From Albidovulum sp. (lineage in GTDB: Bacteria; Pseudomonadota; Alphaproteobacteria; Rhodobacterales; Rhodobacteraceae), in the NCBI GenBank assembly GCA_015491895.1, contig WFVA01000040.1:1-62155 (forward strand): DNA of 62,155 nucleotides. Reading direction: 5' to 3'. How positions within the stretch are numbered: the first letter of the stretch is position 1; each line of letters opens with the position of its first letter. Positions 1-9,787 of this stretch are shown piece by piece. The position numbers were made by a program, and so were the translations under genes. The notes beneath the pieces were generated by a model that was not told where the DNA came from, ran no database searches, and saw only the letters and a program-made list of their open reading frames with translations.

Positions 1-441
1 CTTGCGCACCATCCCCCCCGAAATCGCCACCTCGACCCCCGGCGCATCCGAAAGAATCGCCGCGATCTTCAGGTTGTTCGTCACCACCATCAGCCGGTCA
101 TGACGAATCAGCTCATGCGCCACGGCTTCCGTTGTGGTGCCGATGTTGAGGATGAGGGAGGAATTGTCGGGGATGAGGCGCGCCGCCACGCGGGCGATTC
201 GCGCCTTGCCTTCGGCGGCGAGGCTGCGGCGCTGCTGCCAGGCGAGATTGACCGTATGAGAAGGGAAAACCGCCCCCCCATGCACCCGATGGAGCTTCTC
301 CATCTCGCACAACTCGTTGAGATCCTTGCGAATTGTCTGGGGGGTAACATTGAAGCGCGCCGCCAGCCCCTCCACGTCCACCCGCCCCTCACGGCGCGCG
401 ATTTCCAGAATATCGATCTGACGCGGCGGCAGCATCATCAT
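1..441 (-). CDS. glpR: DeoR-family transcriptional regulator, GlpR-like (C-terminus cut by window edge)
   Basis: The 147 visible codons give an N-terminal DeoR winged helix-turn-helix (about residues 6-50, with VTPQTIRKDLNEL as recognition region and KLHRVHGGAV as the wing), then the start of a sugar-phosphate-sensing domain (LNIGTTTEAVAHEL). The frame is open to the edge, so the C-terminus lies outside the window. ATG at 441 is chosen because GGTGAG lies just upstream. It is divergent from a glycerol ABC importer operon, and GlpR proteins of this family usually repress glycerol or glycerol-3-phosphate genes and respond to a phosphorylated intermediate. The glycerol role is inferred from context. 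glpD or glpK are not visible and may lie to the left. Confidence 0.88.
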   Translation of the reverse strand, partial: MMMLPPRQIDILEIARREGRVDVEGLAARFNVTPQTIRKDLNELCEMEKLHRVHGGAVFPSHTVNLAWQQRRSLAAEGKARIARVAARLIPDNSSLILNIGTTTEAVAHELIRHDRLMVVTNNLKIAAILSDAPGVEVAISGGMVRK

Positions 442-469
442 CCATCTCACCATTTATCTTCATATATGC

Positions 470-523
470 TTCGGTTTATTTCGCTTTTTTCTGGAAGAGC
501 AAGCTTGATTTTCGTTTTTTTTC
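470..523. promoter_or_regulatory. Candidate GlpR operator cluster (TTCG direct repeats)
   Basis: In the 154-bp divergent region between glpR and glpV three T-rich direct repeats share a TTCG core: TTCGGTTTATT at 470, TTTCGCTTTTTTC at 479-491 and TTTCGTTTTTTTTC at 510-523. The cores are 10 and 31 bp apart, near one and three helical turns, so they would lie on one DNA face. TTTCG-type direct repeats suit DeoR-family repressors. No footprint is known, so this is an inference. Confidence 0.4.
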
Positions 524-595
524 ATAATCACATCCCTTTTACGGAGACTGCGACAAATTGAATCAATATTTCGCATCCGTAACAGGGAGGTCAAA

Positions 596-2332
596 ATGAA
601 GAAGATACTTATGGCGTCAGCGGCCACGCTGGCGTTCAGTCTGTCCGGCATCCCGGGCTTTGCCGGGATCGAGGAAGCAAAGAAGTGGATCGACGAGGAA
701 TTCCAGCCCTCGGCGCTCAGCAAGGAAGAACAGCTGAAGGAAATGCAGTGGTTCATCGATGCCGCGAAGCCTTTCGCCGGCATGGAGATCAACGTGCTGA
801 GCGAAACCATCCCCACCCATGCCTATGAGAGCAAGGTGCTCGCCAAGGCCTTCGAGGAGATCACCGGGATCAAGGTCAATCACCAGCTCCTGGGCGAAGG
901 CGAGGTGGTGCAGGCAGTGCAGACCCAGATGCAGACGGGGCGCAACCTCTATGACGGCTATATCAATGACAGCGATCTGATCGGCACCCATTCGCGCCTG
1001 CAACTGGCCTACAACCTGACCGACATGATGGCCGGCGACTGGGCCGATGTGACCAATCCGGGGCTCGACATCGAGGATTTCATCGGCATTTCCTTCACCA
1101 CCGGCCCCGATGGCAAGATCTGGCAGCTGCCCGATCAGCAATTCGCCAACCTCTACTGGTTCCGCAAGGACTGGTTCGATCGCCCCGATCTGAAGGAGCG
1201 CTTCAAGGCCAGATACGGCTACGAGCTGGGCGTGCCGGTGAACTGGTCGGCCTATGAGGACATCGCCGAATTCTTCTCCGAAGACGTGAAGGAAATCGAT
1301 GGCGTGCGGGTCTATGGCCACATGGATTACGGCAAGCGCGCGCCCGATCTCGGCTGGCGGATGACGGATGCCTGGCTTTCCATGGCCGGCGCCGGCGACA
1401 AGGGCCTGCCCAACGGCCGCCCGGTGGATGAATGGGGCATCCGCATGGAGGAAGGCTCCTGCAACCCGGCCGGCGCGTCGGTTTCGCGCGGGGGGGCGGC
1501 CAATGGCCCGGCAGCGGTTTACGCCATCCGCAAATGGGATGAATGGCTGCGCAAATACGCGCCTCCGGGTGCGGCGGATTACGATTTCTATCAGTCTCTT
1601 CCGGCGCTGAGCCAGGGCAACGTGGCCCAGCAGATCTTCTGGTACACCGCCTTCACCGCCGACATGGTGAAGCCCAGATCCGAGGGCAACAATACCGTGG
1701 ACGAAGAGGGCATGCCGCTTTGGCGCATGGCCCCGAGCCCGCACGGCCCCTACTGGGAAGAGGGCCAGAAGCTGGGCTATCAGGATGCCGGCTCCTGGAC
1801 ATTCCTGAAATCCACGCCGATGGATCGCGCCAAGGCGGCCTGGCTCTATGCCCAGTTCGTCACCTCGAAAACCGTGGACGTGAAGAAGAGCCATGTGGGC
1901 CTCACCTTCATCCGCGATACCACGGTGCGCCACGAAAGCTTCACCGAACGCGCGCCGAAGCTGGGGGGGCTGGTGGAATTCTACCGCTCGCCCGATCGCG
2001 TGCTCTGGACACCCACCGGCGTCAACGTGCCCGATTATCCCAAGCTCGCCCAGCTGTGGTGGCAGAACATCGGCAACGTGAACTCGGGCGCCATGACCCC
2101 GCAGGAGGCGATGGATCGCCTCGCCGAGGAAATGGATGACGTGATGGCCCGGATGCAGCGCGCCGACGAGGCCGCCAATACCTATGGCGGCTGCGGCCCG
2201 CGCCTCAACGATCCGGTGGATCCGCAGGTCTGGCTTGACAAGCCCGGCGCGCCCAAGCCCAGGCTCGCCAACGAGAAGCCGCAGGGCGAAACCATCGCCT
2301 ATGAGGATCTGATCGCCCGCTGGCAGCAGTAA
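596..2332 (+). CDS. glpV: Glycerol ABC transporter, periplasmic substrate-binding protein GlpV
   Basis: This 578-residue protein has an N-terminal export signal (residues 1-23, MKKILMASAATLAFSLSGIPGFA) and the fold length of an extracellular solute-binding protein of the sugar/glycerol type. It would bind glycerol in the periplasm and deliver it to the GlpP-GlpQ channel. Start ATG 596 follows a strong GGGAGG ribosome site. It is first in a six-gene cluster whose products match the rhizobial GlpSTPQUV importer in kind, although the gene order differs. A stable hairpin follows the stop codon, which is common where the binding protein must outnumber the membrane components. A CGG-type cysteine near the C-terminus (YGGCGPRLNDP) may pair with another cysteine in the mature protein. 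Confidence 0.92.
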   Translation: MKKILMASAATLAFSLSGIPGFAGIEEAKKWIDEEFQPSALSKEEQLKEMQWFIDAAKPFAGMEINVLSETIPTHAYESKVLAKAFEEITGIKVNHQLLGEGEVVQAVQTQMQTGRNLYDGYINDSDLIGTHSRLQLAYNLTDMMAGDWADVTNPGLDIEDFIGISFTTGPDGKIWQLPDQQFANLYWFRKDWFDRPDLKERFKARYGYELGVPVNWSAYEDIAEFFSEDVKEIDGVRVYGHMDYGKRAPDLGWRMTDAWLSMAGAGDKGLPNGRPVDEWGIRMEEGSCNPAGASVSRGGAANGPAAVYAIRKWDEWLRKYAPPGAADYDFYQSLPALSQGNVAQQIFWYTAFTADMVKPRSEGNNTVDEEGMPLWRMAPSPHGPYWEEGQKLGYQDAGSWTFLKSTPMDRAKAAWLYAQFVTSKTVDVKKSHVGLTFIRDTTVRHESFTERAPKLGGLVEFYRSPDRVLWTPTGVNVPDYPKLAQLWWQNIGNVNSGAMTPQEAMDRLAEEMDDVMARMQRADEAANTYGGCGPRLNDPVDPQVWLDKPGAPKPRLANEKPQGETIAYEDLIARWQQ

Positions 2333-2347
2333 GCTCACGGAAGAAAG

Positions 2348-2381
2348 GGGGCAGCGCGGGCGCATCGGCCCGGGCTGCCCC
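2348..2381 (+). other. Intercistronic stem-loop after glpV
   Basis: GGGGCAGC (2348-2355) pairs with GCTGCCCC (2374-2381), and inside it CGGGC pairs with GCCCG. No T-run follows, so it is more likely an mRNA 3' stabiliser or partial processing site than a full terminator. This would favour glpV over glpS and the downstream genes. Confidence 0.6.
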
Positions 2382-2438
2382 GCCTCGCGAAAGCCGTCAG
2401 CCAAAAGCCGGCACCGAACCGAAGGGCAACAGGATCAC

Positions 2439-3542
2439 ATGACGCTCGAACTGAAACAGATCGCCAGGACGGTGGGCGCCGAAGTCTGGATCCATCCCAC
2501 CGATCTGGTGCTGGAGCCCGGTCGCTTCAACATCCTGCTCGGCACCACGCTTGCGGGCAAGACCACGCTGATGACCCTGATGGCCGGGCTCGAGAAGCCC
2601 AGCCGGGGCCGCATCTTCTTCAATGGCCGCGACGTGACCGGCGAGAAGGTGCAGAAGCGCAATGTTTCGATGGTCTATCAGCAGTTCATCAACTACCCGA
2701 ATTTCACCGTTTTCGAGAATATCGCCTCGCCGCTCAGGGTGGCGCGCCTGCCCGAGGCCGAAATCCGCGCCCGCGTGGGCCGCATCGCCGAGCTTCTGCG
2801 CATCACCCCCATGCTCGATCGCCTGCCGGGCGAGCTTTCGGGCGGCCAGCAGCAGCGCTGCGCCATGGCCCGCGCGCTGGTGAAGGACAGCGATCTGATC
2901 CTGCTCGACGAACCGCTCGCCAATCTTGATTTCAAGCTGCGCGAGGAATTGCGCGAGGAGCTGCCGCGCCTGTTTGCCGAGCGTGACCGGGTGATCGTCT
3001 ATGCCACCACCGAGCCCACCGAGGCCCTCCTGCTCGGCGGCCATACCGCCACCATGCACGAAGGCCGCGTGAGCGATTTCGGCCCCACTGAGCGGGTCTA
3101 TCGCCAGCCGAAGGATCTGATCACGGCCCGGGTCTTCTCCGAGCCACCGCTGAATACCGCGCCGATCAGGATCGGCAACGGCGAATGCGATTTCGCAGGA
3201 AGCGTCCGCTGGCCCGCCCCGGAGGCGCTTGGCGATGGTGAATACACCCTCGGCCTCAGGCCTCATCACATCTCTCCCATTCGCAAGGACGAGGCCGATG
3301 TGGCCATCGAAAGCACCATTAAGGTGGCGGAGATCGCCGGCTCGGAAAGCATCGTTCATTTCATAGCCTTCGGCGAACACTGGATTTCGCAGGAGCATGG
3401 CGTTCATCCCTTCGATCCCGGCCAGCGCACCGTGATGCACGCCGACATGCGCCGCGCCTTCTATTTCCATTCCGACGGCCGCCTCGCCCTTGCCCCGGCC
3501 AGCACGGCGGGCGGCGAACCGGAAGCAAGGGAGATCGCGTGA
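2439..3542 (+). CDS. glpS: Glycerol ABC transporter ATP-binding protein GlpS (switch histidine replaced)
   Basis: The 367-residue ATPase has Walker A GTTLAGKT (35-42), a Q-loop (MVYQQF), a perfect LSGGQQQR signature (from residue 133) and Walker B LILLDEP with the catalytic Glu158, followed by a C-terminal TOBE-like regulatory domain. At the H-loop, where YVTHDQ is expected, it reads YATTEP, so Thr191 replaces the switch histidine. Its own nucleotide site should therefore be poorly hydrolytic. The signature it offers to its partner GlpT is intact. It overlaps glpT by TGATG. GTG or TTG starts further upstream were not needed. Confidence 0.92.
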   Translation: MTLELKQIARTVGAEVWIHPTDLVLEPGRFNILLGTTLAGKTTLMTLMAGLEKPSRGRIFFNGRDVTGEKVQKRNVSMVYQQFINYPNFTVFENIASPLRVARLPEAEIRARVGRIAELLRITPMLDRLPGELSGGQQQRCAMARALVKDSDLILLDEPLANLDFKLREELREELPRLFAERDRVIVYATTEPTEALLLGGHTATMHEGRVSDFGPTERVYRQPKDLITARVFSEPPLNTAPIRIGNGECDFAGSVRWPAPEALGDGEYTLGLRPHHISPIRKDEADVAIESTIKVAEIAGSESIVHFIAFGEHWISQEHGVHPFDPGQRTVMHADMRRAFYFHSDGRLALAPASTAGGEPEAREIA

Positions 3543-4624
3543 TGGCCAGGATCACCCTTGAAAATCTGCGCCACAGCTACAGCGCCTCCCCCTCGGGAGC
3601 AGAGGACTGGGCGCTGAAGGAAATCAACCTCGAATGGCAGGACGGCGGCGCCTATGCCCTGCTCGGCCCCTCGGGCTGCGGCAAGACGACCCTGCTCAAC
3701 ATCATCTCCGGGCTGTTGCGCCCCAGCGCGGGGCGGGTGCTGTTCGATGGCGAGGATGTTACCCCCCTGCCGCCCGAAAAGCGCCAGATCGCGCAGGTGT
3801 TCCAGTTCCCCGTCGTCTATGACACGATGAGCGTGTTCGACAATCTCGCCTTCCCGCTGCGCAATCGCGGCGTGGCAGAGGATGCTGTGCAGGCCCGGGT
3901 GCGCGAGATCGCCGAGATGACGGATCTCGCCGCCATGCTCGATCAGCGCGCCGCGGGGCTCACGGCCGACGGCAAGCAGAAGATCTCGCTCGGGCGGGGG
4001 CTCGTGCGCGAAGACGTGAACGCGATCCTGTTTGACGAGCCGCTCACCGTGATCGATCCGCATCTGAAATTCCAGCTTCGCTCCAAGCTCAAGGAGCTGC
4101 ACCACCGCGTGCCGAAAACCATGATCTACGTGACACACGATCAGACCGAGGCCCTCACCTTCGCCGATCAGGTGGTGGTGATGAACATGGGCGAGGTGGT
4201 GCAGACGGGCACGCCCGAGGAGCTTTTCGAGCGCCCCCGTCATACCTTCGTCGGCCATTTCATCGGCTCGCCCGGCATGAACGTGATCCCCTGCACGGTG
4301 GAGGGGGGCCGGGCGCTGGTAGAGGGCACCGCCTTCGAGACCGCCAACCCGCTCCCGCCCGGCACACCCGAAGGGGTGTTCGAGATCGGCATCCGCCCTG
4401 AATTCCTGCGGCTTGCCGAAAGCGGCGTGCCCGCCACGCTCAACAGCGTCGCCGATGCGGGGCGCTTCCGCATCGCCGATGTCACATGCCTTGGCCACCG
4501 CCTCAAGCTCCTGGTGCCCGAGGGGCGGGAGATCCCCGCCACGGATCTGCGGCTTGCGTTCGATCCGGCCCATACCTGGCTCTATCGCGATGGCTGGCTT
4601 GCCGGCCGGGAGGAAACCCCATGA
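3542..4624 (+). CDS. glpT: Glycerol ABC transporter ATP-binding protein GlpT (degenerate signature motif)
   Basis: The 360-residue ATPase has a canonical Walker A (GPSGCGKT), Q-loop (VFQFP), Walker B (AILFDEP) and H-loop (YVTHDQ, His199), then a TOBE-type C-terminus. The signature is degraded: LTADGKQKIS (from residue 140) stands where LSGGQQQRVA is expected. This is the mirror image of the defect in GlpS, so the heterodimer would have one good site (GlpT Walker motifs with GlpS signature) and one dead site. ATG 3542 overlaps the glpS stop. GTG 3539 is an alternative one codon upstream. The stop overlaps the glpP start as ATGA. Confidence 0.92.
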   Translation: MARITLENLRHSYSASPSGAEDWALKEINLEWQDGGAYALLGPSGCGKTTLLNIISGLLRPSAGRVLFDGEDVTPLPPEKRQIAQVFQFPVVYDTMSVFDNLAFPLRNRGVAEDAVQARVREIAEMTDLAAMLDQRAAGLTADGKQKISLGRGLVREDVNAILFDEPLTVIDPHLKFQLRSKLKELHHRVPKTMIYVTHDQTEALTFADQVVVMNMGEVVQTGTPEELFERPRHTFVGHFIGSPGMNVIPCTVEGGRALVEGTAFETANPLPPGTPEGVFEIGIRPEFLRLAESGVPATLNSVADAGRFRIADVTCLGHRLKLLVPEGREIPATDLRLAFDPAHTWLYRDGWLAGREETP

Positions 4625-5484
4625 ACAAGACCGTGAACCAGAAGGCCTGGCTCTTCGTGCTGCCGGTGCTGGTGCTGGTGGCCTTCAATGCCATCATCCC
4701 GCTGATGACGGTTGTCAACTATTCGGTGCAGGAAACCTTCGGCAACAACGTGTTCTTCTGGTCGGGGCTCAGATGGTTCGAGGATATCCTGCGCTCGGAG
4801 CGCTTTCACGCCTCGCTCACACGCCAGGCGATTTTCACCGGCTCGATCCTCCTGATCGAGGTGCCGCTCGGGGTGCTGATCGCGCTTGCCATGCCGCGCA
4901 AGGGGATATGGGTCTCCGTCTGCCTGGTGCTCATGGCGATGCCGCTCCTCATCCCGTGGAACGTGGTCGGCGCCATGTGGAACATCTTCGCGCTCCCCAA
5001 TATCGGCCTCCTCGGCAAGGCGCTCAATGCCATGGGTTTCGATTACAACTACACCCGCCAGGTGGGCGATGCGTGGTTCACCCTGATCCTGATGGACGTG
5101 TGGCACTGGACATCCCTCGTAGTGCTTCTGGCCTATGCCGGGCTGGTTTCGATCCCCGATGCCTATTACCAGGCGGCGAAGATCGACGGCGCCAGCCGCT
5201 GGGCCATCTTCCGCTACATCCAGCTGCCGAAGATGAAGCGGGTGCTCACCATCGCCATCCTGCTGCGCTTCATGGACAGCTTCAACATCTACACCGAGCC
5301 CGTGGTGCTGACGGGCGGCGGCCCCGGCAATGCCACCACGCTCCTTTCCATCGATCTGGTGAAGATCGCGCTCGGGCAGTTCGATCTGGGGCCGGCAGCG
5401 GCGATGTCGCTTATCTACTTCCTGATCATCCTGCTCCTGAGCTGGATCTTCTACACCGTGATGACGCGAAACGAGGAGGGCTGA
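4621..5484 (+). CDS. glpP: Glycerol ABC transporter permease GlpP
   Basis: A 287-residue inner-membrane permease of the binding-protein-dependent (MalF/UgpA) type. The first membrane segment is AWLFVLPVLVLVAFNAIIPL near residue 9, followed by about five more. The EAA loop that contacts the ATPases is visible as YYQAAKIDGASRWAIFRYIQLP. ATG 4621 is chosen because it overlaps the glpT stop as ATGA. The open frame runs further upstream, but that part lies inside glpT. It pairs with GlpQ to form the channel. Confidence 0.92.
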   Translation: MNKTVNQKAWLFVLPVLVLVAFNAIIPLMTVVNYSVQETFGNNVFFWSGLRWFEDILRSERFHASLTRQAIFTGSILLIEVPLGVLIALAMPRKGIWVSVCLVLMAMPLLIPWNVVGAMWNIFALPNIGLLGKALNAMGFDYNYTRQVGDAWFTLILMDVWHWTSLVVLLAYAGLVSIPDAYYQAAKIDGASRWAIFRYIQLPKMKRVLTIAILLRFMDSFNIYTEPVVLTGGGPGNATTLLSIDLVKIALGQFDLGPAAAMSLIYFLIILLLSWIFYTVMTRNEEG

Positions 5485-5486
5485 AG

Positions 5487-6284
<798 letters not shown>

Positions 6285-6297
6285 AGGAGGCCCTGAA

Positions 6298-6618
6298 ATG
6301 GACCCTGTGATCTTCTCCTACGAATGGTGGACGGAGCCTCTCGGCACCTGGATGGCCTGGACGCGCGCCACCATCGCCTTCTTCCTCTTCATCGCCGCCT
6401 CGATCGCCAGCATGGGGGTGTGGGAATATTTCCGCCCCGGCGGCGATCCCCGCCACGGCATTCTCGGCATCGAGACCACCCGCGGCGATCGCCTCTTCAT
6501 CAGCCTTCTCGGCAGCGCCTATATCTACCTCGCCTGGCTCTGGGCCTTCGGCTCGCCGATCTGGTGGCCGAGCCTGATCGCCGCCGGCTGGGCGGTGTTC
6601 GTGTTTCGTTATGTGTGA
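6298..6618 (+). CDS. glpU: GlpU-like small membrane protein (DUF2160 type)
   Basis: A 106-residue protein with three probable membrane segments (around residues 20-42, 64-83 and 87-105) that closes the glycerol importer operon. Proteins of this kind (DUF2160, called GlpU in Rhizobium) accompany GlpSTPQV, but their exact role is not known to me. ATG 6298 follows AAGGAGG at an ideal distance and lies 13 bases after glpQ. The longer open frame beginning at 6265 overlaps glpQ and is not used. Confidence 0.85.
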   Translation: MDPVIFSYEWWTEPLGTWMAWTRATIAFFLFIAASIASMGVWEYFRPGGDPRHGILGIETTRGDRLFISLLGSAYIYLAWLWAFGSPIWWPSLIAAGWAVFVFRYV

Positions 6619-6644
6619 TGTTTTGCTCTGCGCGGGAAGATCAA

Positions 6645-6721
<77 letters not shown>

Positions 6722-6765
6722 GCATTCCTGCCCAGTAGCGCGGGCAGGTGGCGAATGGCAAGCCT

Positions 6766-7077
6766 TCAGTGGGTCCAGACGATGCGGCGATCGGGGGCGA
6801 AATTCTCACCATAGCCGCGCGGGCGGATGTTGAGCTTGCGCGGCTCCTCCTTCAGCACCACCGCATCCAGGCCATGCTCGCGCGCATATTCCAGCGCCGC
6901 TTCCTTCGTGGCAAAGCGCAGCTTCACCTGCGAACGGGTATCGCGGGTGCTTGTCCAGCCCATCAGCGGATCGATCTCGGGGGGTGCCTTGGGCTCCATC
7001 TCGAGGATCCATTCCTTCGTCCGGGCCATGCCCGATTGCATCGCATTGCGGGCCGGGCGGTATATACGCGCGCGCAT
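6766..7077 (-). CDS. NADH dehydrogenase accessory subunit, NDUFS4-like (ETC complex I subunit)
   Basis: A 103-residue protein with the NDUFS4 signature layout: [15 protein letters not shown] at the start, then [43 protein letters not shown] and a basic C-terminal part ending DRRIVWTH. In alphaproteobacteria this supernumerary subunit supports the N-module of respiratory complex I on the cytoplasmic side of the membrane. ATG 7077 is chosen over a more distal start because AGAGGAGG precedes it at good spacing and the family begins here. It stands alone, away from the nuo operon. Confidence 0.92.
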   Translation of the reverse strand: MRARIYRPARNAMQSGMARTKEWILEMEPKAPPEIDPLMGWTSTRDTRSQVKLRFATKEAALEYAREHGLDAVVLKEEPRKLNIRPRGYGENFAPDRRIVWTH

Positions 7078-7580
7078 CAGGGCCTCCTCTTTTCTCGCTG
7101 CCACCTTATCGCGAAAATCCGCCCGCCCTGCAAGCCAAACCCGCAGGGCCCGCGCCGCATCCGGCCTCACCGAATCCGCCCGCCCCGGTTCCACCACCAT
7201 GCCCTACCCCCTCGGGCACAAACAGCTTTCCCGGCACCGAAGCACCGGGAAAGCCATCCTGAAACACAGGGAGAGAGTAAGGAAGTAGAGTGTGGTTGCC
7301 GGCCTCACGCGAGGGAGCGAGGGGTGGGGTGGGTGGTGCGCCCGGCCGGCAACCGATACTGCTGCTTGCAAGGCAACAATACGATCTGTCCGCCCGCATG
7401 GCAACGAAAAAAACGCGCTAAAGTTGTATCAATTTTATCAATTTTCTTCTTAGAGCGTTAACCCCCTCCCCCTGAAACCACCTATCCCTCTGAAATACAA
7501 CAAGAAACAAGAATTCCGATCACAAGGGCTTGCAGAAGAACAAAAACAGATCAAATCTGATGCGACTCGAAGGAAAACCG
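7078..7580. other. Gene-free stretch upstream of uvrB
   Basis: No convincing gene lies in these 503 bases. The left half is GC-rich, and the part from about 7410 to 7560 is clearly AT-richer, with short T and A runs. It should carry the promoters of both the divergent NDUFS4-like gene and uvrB. The only ordered structure seen is an inverted repeat at 7294-7354. No SOS-box sequence was recognised with confidence. Confidence 0.5.
7294..7354. repeat. 11-bp perfect inverted repeat
   Basis: GGTTGCCGGCC (7294-7304) is repeated in inverse orientation as GGCCGGCAACC (7344-7354), 39 bases apart. There is no T-run on either side. It may be a hairpin in the uvrB leader or a paired protein-binding site. 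Its role is unknown. Confidence 0.5.
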
Positions 7581-9767
7581 ATGAAAGAGAGCATTCTCAC
7601 CCGAACGGAAGGCAATAGCCCCCCCCGCGCCAAGCTCGAGGGGGGCAGGAAATTCGTGCTGCACAGCGATTTCGAGCCCGCCGGCGATCAGCCCGCGGCG
7701 ATCTCCGAGCTGGTGCAGGGGCTCACCACCGGCGAGCGCGATCAGGTGCTGCTCGGCGCCACCGGCACCGGCAAGACCTTCACCATGGCGCGGATCATCG
7801 AGGCCACCCAGCGCCCGGCCATCATCCTCGCTCCCAACAAGACCCTCGCCGCCCAGCTTTACGGCGAGTTCAAGAGCTTCTTCCCCGAGAACGCGGTGGA
7901 ATATTTCGTCAGCTTCTACGATTACTACCAGCCCGAAGCCTATGTGCCGCGCACCGATACCTTCATCGAGAAGGAATCGCAGATCAACGAACAGATCGAC
8001 AGGATGCGCCACGCCGCCACCCGCGCGCTTCTCGAACGTGACGACGTGATCATCGTCGCCTCCGTTTCCTGCATCTACGGCATCGGCAGCCCCGAAACCT
8101 ACACCGCCATGACCCAGGATCTGGAGGTCGGCCGGGAATACGACCAGCGCGAGATCATGGCCGGGCTCATCGCCCAGCAGTATCAGAGGAACGACAACGC
8201 CTTCCAGCGCGGCACCTTCCGCGTGCGCGGCGACAGCCTCGAGATCTGGCCGAGCCACCTCGAGGATCGCGGCTGGCGGCTTTCCTTCTTCGGCGAGGAG
8301 CTTGAGCGGATCGACGAATTCGACACCCTGACAGGCGAGCGCACGGCGAAGCTCGAAAAGGTGCGCGTCTATGCCAATTCGCATTACGTCACCCCGCGCC
8401 CCACGCTTGTCCAGGCGATCCAGGAGATCAGGAAGGAGCTTGCCGAGCGGCTGGCCCATTTCGAGCGCGAGGGCAAGCTTCTCGAGGCCCAGCGGCTCGA
8501 GCAGCGCACGCGATTCGATCTCGAGATGCTCGAGGCCACCGGCCATTGCAACGGCATCGAAAACTATTCACGCTACCTTACCGGCCGCGCCCCGGGCGAG
8601 CCGCCACCCACGCTTTTCGAATACATCCCCGATCACGCGATCGTATTCGCCGATGAAAGCCATGTGACGATCCCCCAGATCGGCGGCATGTATCGCGGCG
8701 ATTTCAAGCGCAAGTTCACCCTGGCCGAGCACGGCTTCCGCCTGCCTTCGTGCATGGACAACCGCCCGCTCAAGTTCGAGGAATGGGATGCGATGCGCCC
8801 GCAATCGGTGTTCGTCTCCGCCACGCCCGGCCCCTGGGAGCTCGAGCGCACCGGCGGCGTGTTCACCGAGCAGGTGATCCGCCCCACCGGGCTCGTCGAT
8901 CCCGAGGTGGAAATCCGCCCGGTGGAGATGCAGGTGGACGATCTTCTCGAAGAGGTGCGCCGCACGGCCGAAAAGGGCTATCGCACGCTTGTCACCACGC
9001 TCACCAAGCGCATGGCCGAGGATCTCACCGAATACATGCACGAGCAGGGCATCCGGGTGCGCTACATGCACAGCGATATCGATACCATCGAGCGCATCGA
9101 GATCCTGCGCGATCTGCGCCTCGGCGCCTTCGATGTGCTGATCGGCATCAACCTGCTGCGCGAGGGGCTCGACATCCCCGAATGCGGGCTCGTGGCGATT
9201 CTCGATGCCGACAAGGAGGGCTTCCTGCGCTCGGAAACCTCGCTGATCCAAACGATCGGGCGCGCCGCGCGCAATGCCGAAGGCAGGGTCATCATGTATG
9301 CCGACCGCATCACCGGCAGCATGGAGCGCGCCATCGCCGAAACCAACCGCCGCCGCGCCCGCCAGCTTGCCTACAACGAAGAGCACGGCATCACACCCGA
9401 AACCATCAGGAAGAACGTGGACGACGTGCTCTCGGGCCTCTACGAGGGCGATGCGGACATGGCCCGCGTCACCGCGAAAGTGGAAAAGCCGCTGATCGGC
9501 GCCAATCTCGCCGCCCATATCGAGGGGCTGAAGGCCGAGATGCTGAAGGCGGCCGAGAACCTCGAATTCGAGGAAGCCGCCCGCCTGCGCGACGAGATCC
9601 GCCGCCTCGAGGCCGTGGAGCTTGCGGTGGCCGAGAATCCACTCGCGCGCCAGTCGGCGGTGGAGGCGGCAGTGGAGGAAGCCCACCGCGCCGAGGGCCG
9701 CTCGCAGGCCGGGCGCGCGGGCACCAAGGTCAGGAAGGGCAAGGTGCAGAGGAAGGCGCGGTTCTGA
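7581..9767 (+). CDS. uvrB: Excinuclease ABC subunit B (UvrB)
   Basis: This 728-residue helicase-like protein loads with UvrA at damaged DNA and positions UvrC for incision. It shows Walker [13 protein letters not shown], the UvrB beta-hairpin region ([18 protein letters not shown]), motif II VFADESH, motif [11 protein letters not shown], and a C-terminal UVR coiled-coil ([17 protein letters not shown]) that contacts UvrC. The last 40 or so residues are basic and low-complexity. ATG 7581 is preceded by AAGGA. In-frame starts at 7560 and 7530 exist but lack a better ribosome site. Confidence 0.97.
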   Translation: MKESILTRTEGNSPPRAKLEGGRKFVLHSDFEPAGDQPAAISELVQGLTTGERDQVLLGATGTGKTFTMARIIEATQRPAIILAPNKTLAAQLYGEFKSFFPENAVEYFVSFYDYYQPEAYVPRTDTFIEKESQINEQIDRMRHAATRALLERDDVIIVASVSCIYGIGSPETYTAMTQDLEVGREYDQREIMAGLIAQQYQRNDNAFQRGTFRVRGDSLEIWPSHLEDRGWRLSFFGEELERIDEFDTLTGERTAKLEKVRVYANSHYVTPRPTLVQAIQEIRKELAERLAHFEREGKLLEAQRLEQRTRFDLEMLEATGHCNGIENYSRYLTGRAPGEPPPTLFEYIPDHAIVFADESHVTIPQIGGMYRGDFKRKFTLAEHGFRLPSCMDNRPLKFEEWDAMRPQSVFVSATPGPWELERTGGVFTEQVIRPTGLVDPEVEIRPVEMQVDDLLEEVRRTAEKGYRTLVTTLTKRMAEDLTEYMHEQGIRVRYMHSDIDTIERIEILRDLRLGAFDVLIGINLLREGLDIPECGLVAILDADKEGFLRSETSLIQTIGRAARNAEGRVIMYADRITGSMERAIAETNRRRARQLAYNEEHGITPETIRKNVDDVLSGLYEGDADMARVTAKVEKPLIGANLAAHIEGLKAEMLKAAENLEFEEAARLRDEIRRLEAVELAVAENPLARQSAVEAAVEEAHRAEGRSQAGRAGTKVRKGKVQRKARF

Positions 9768-9787
9768 TCGTCAGGGCGCGCCGGCTC

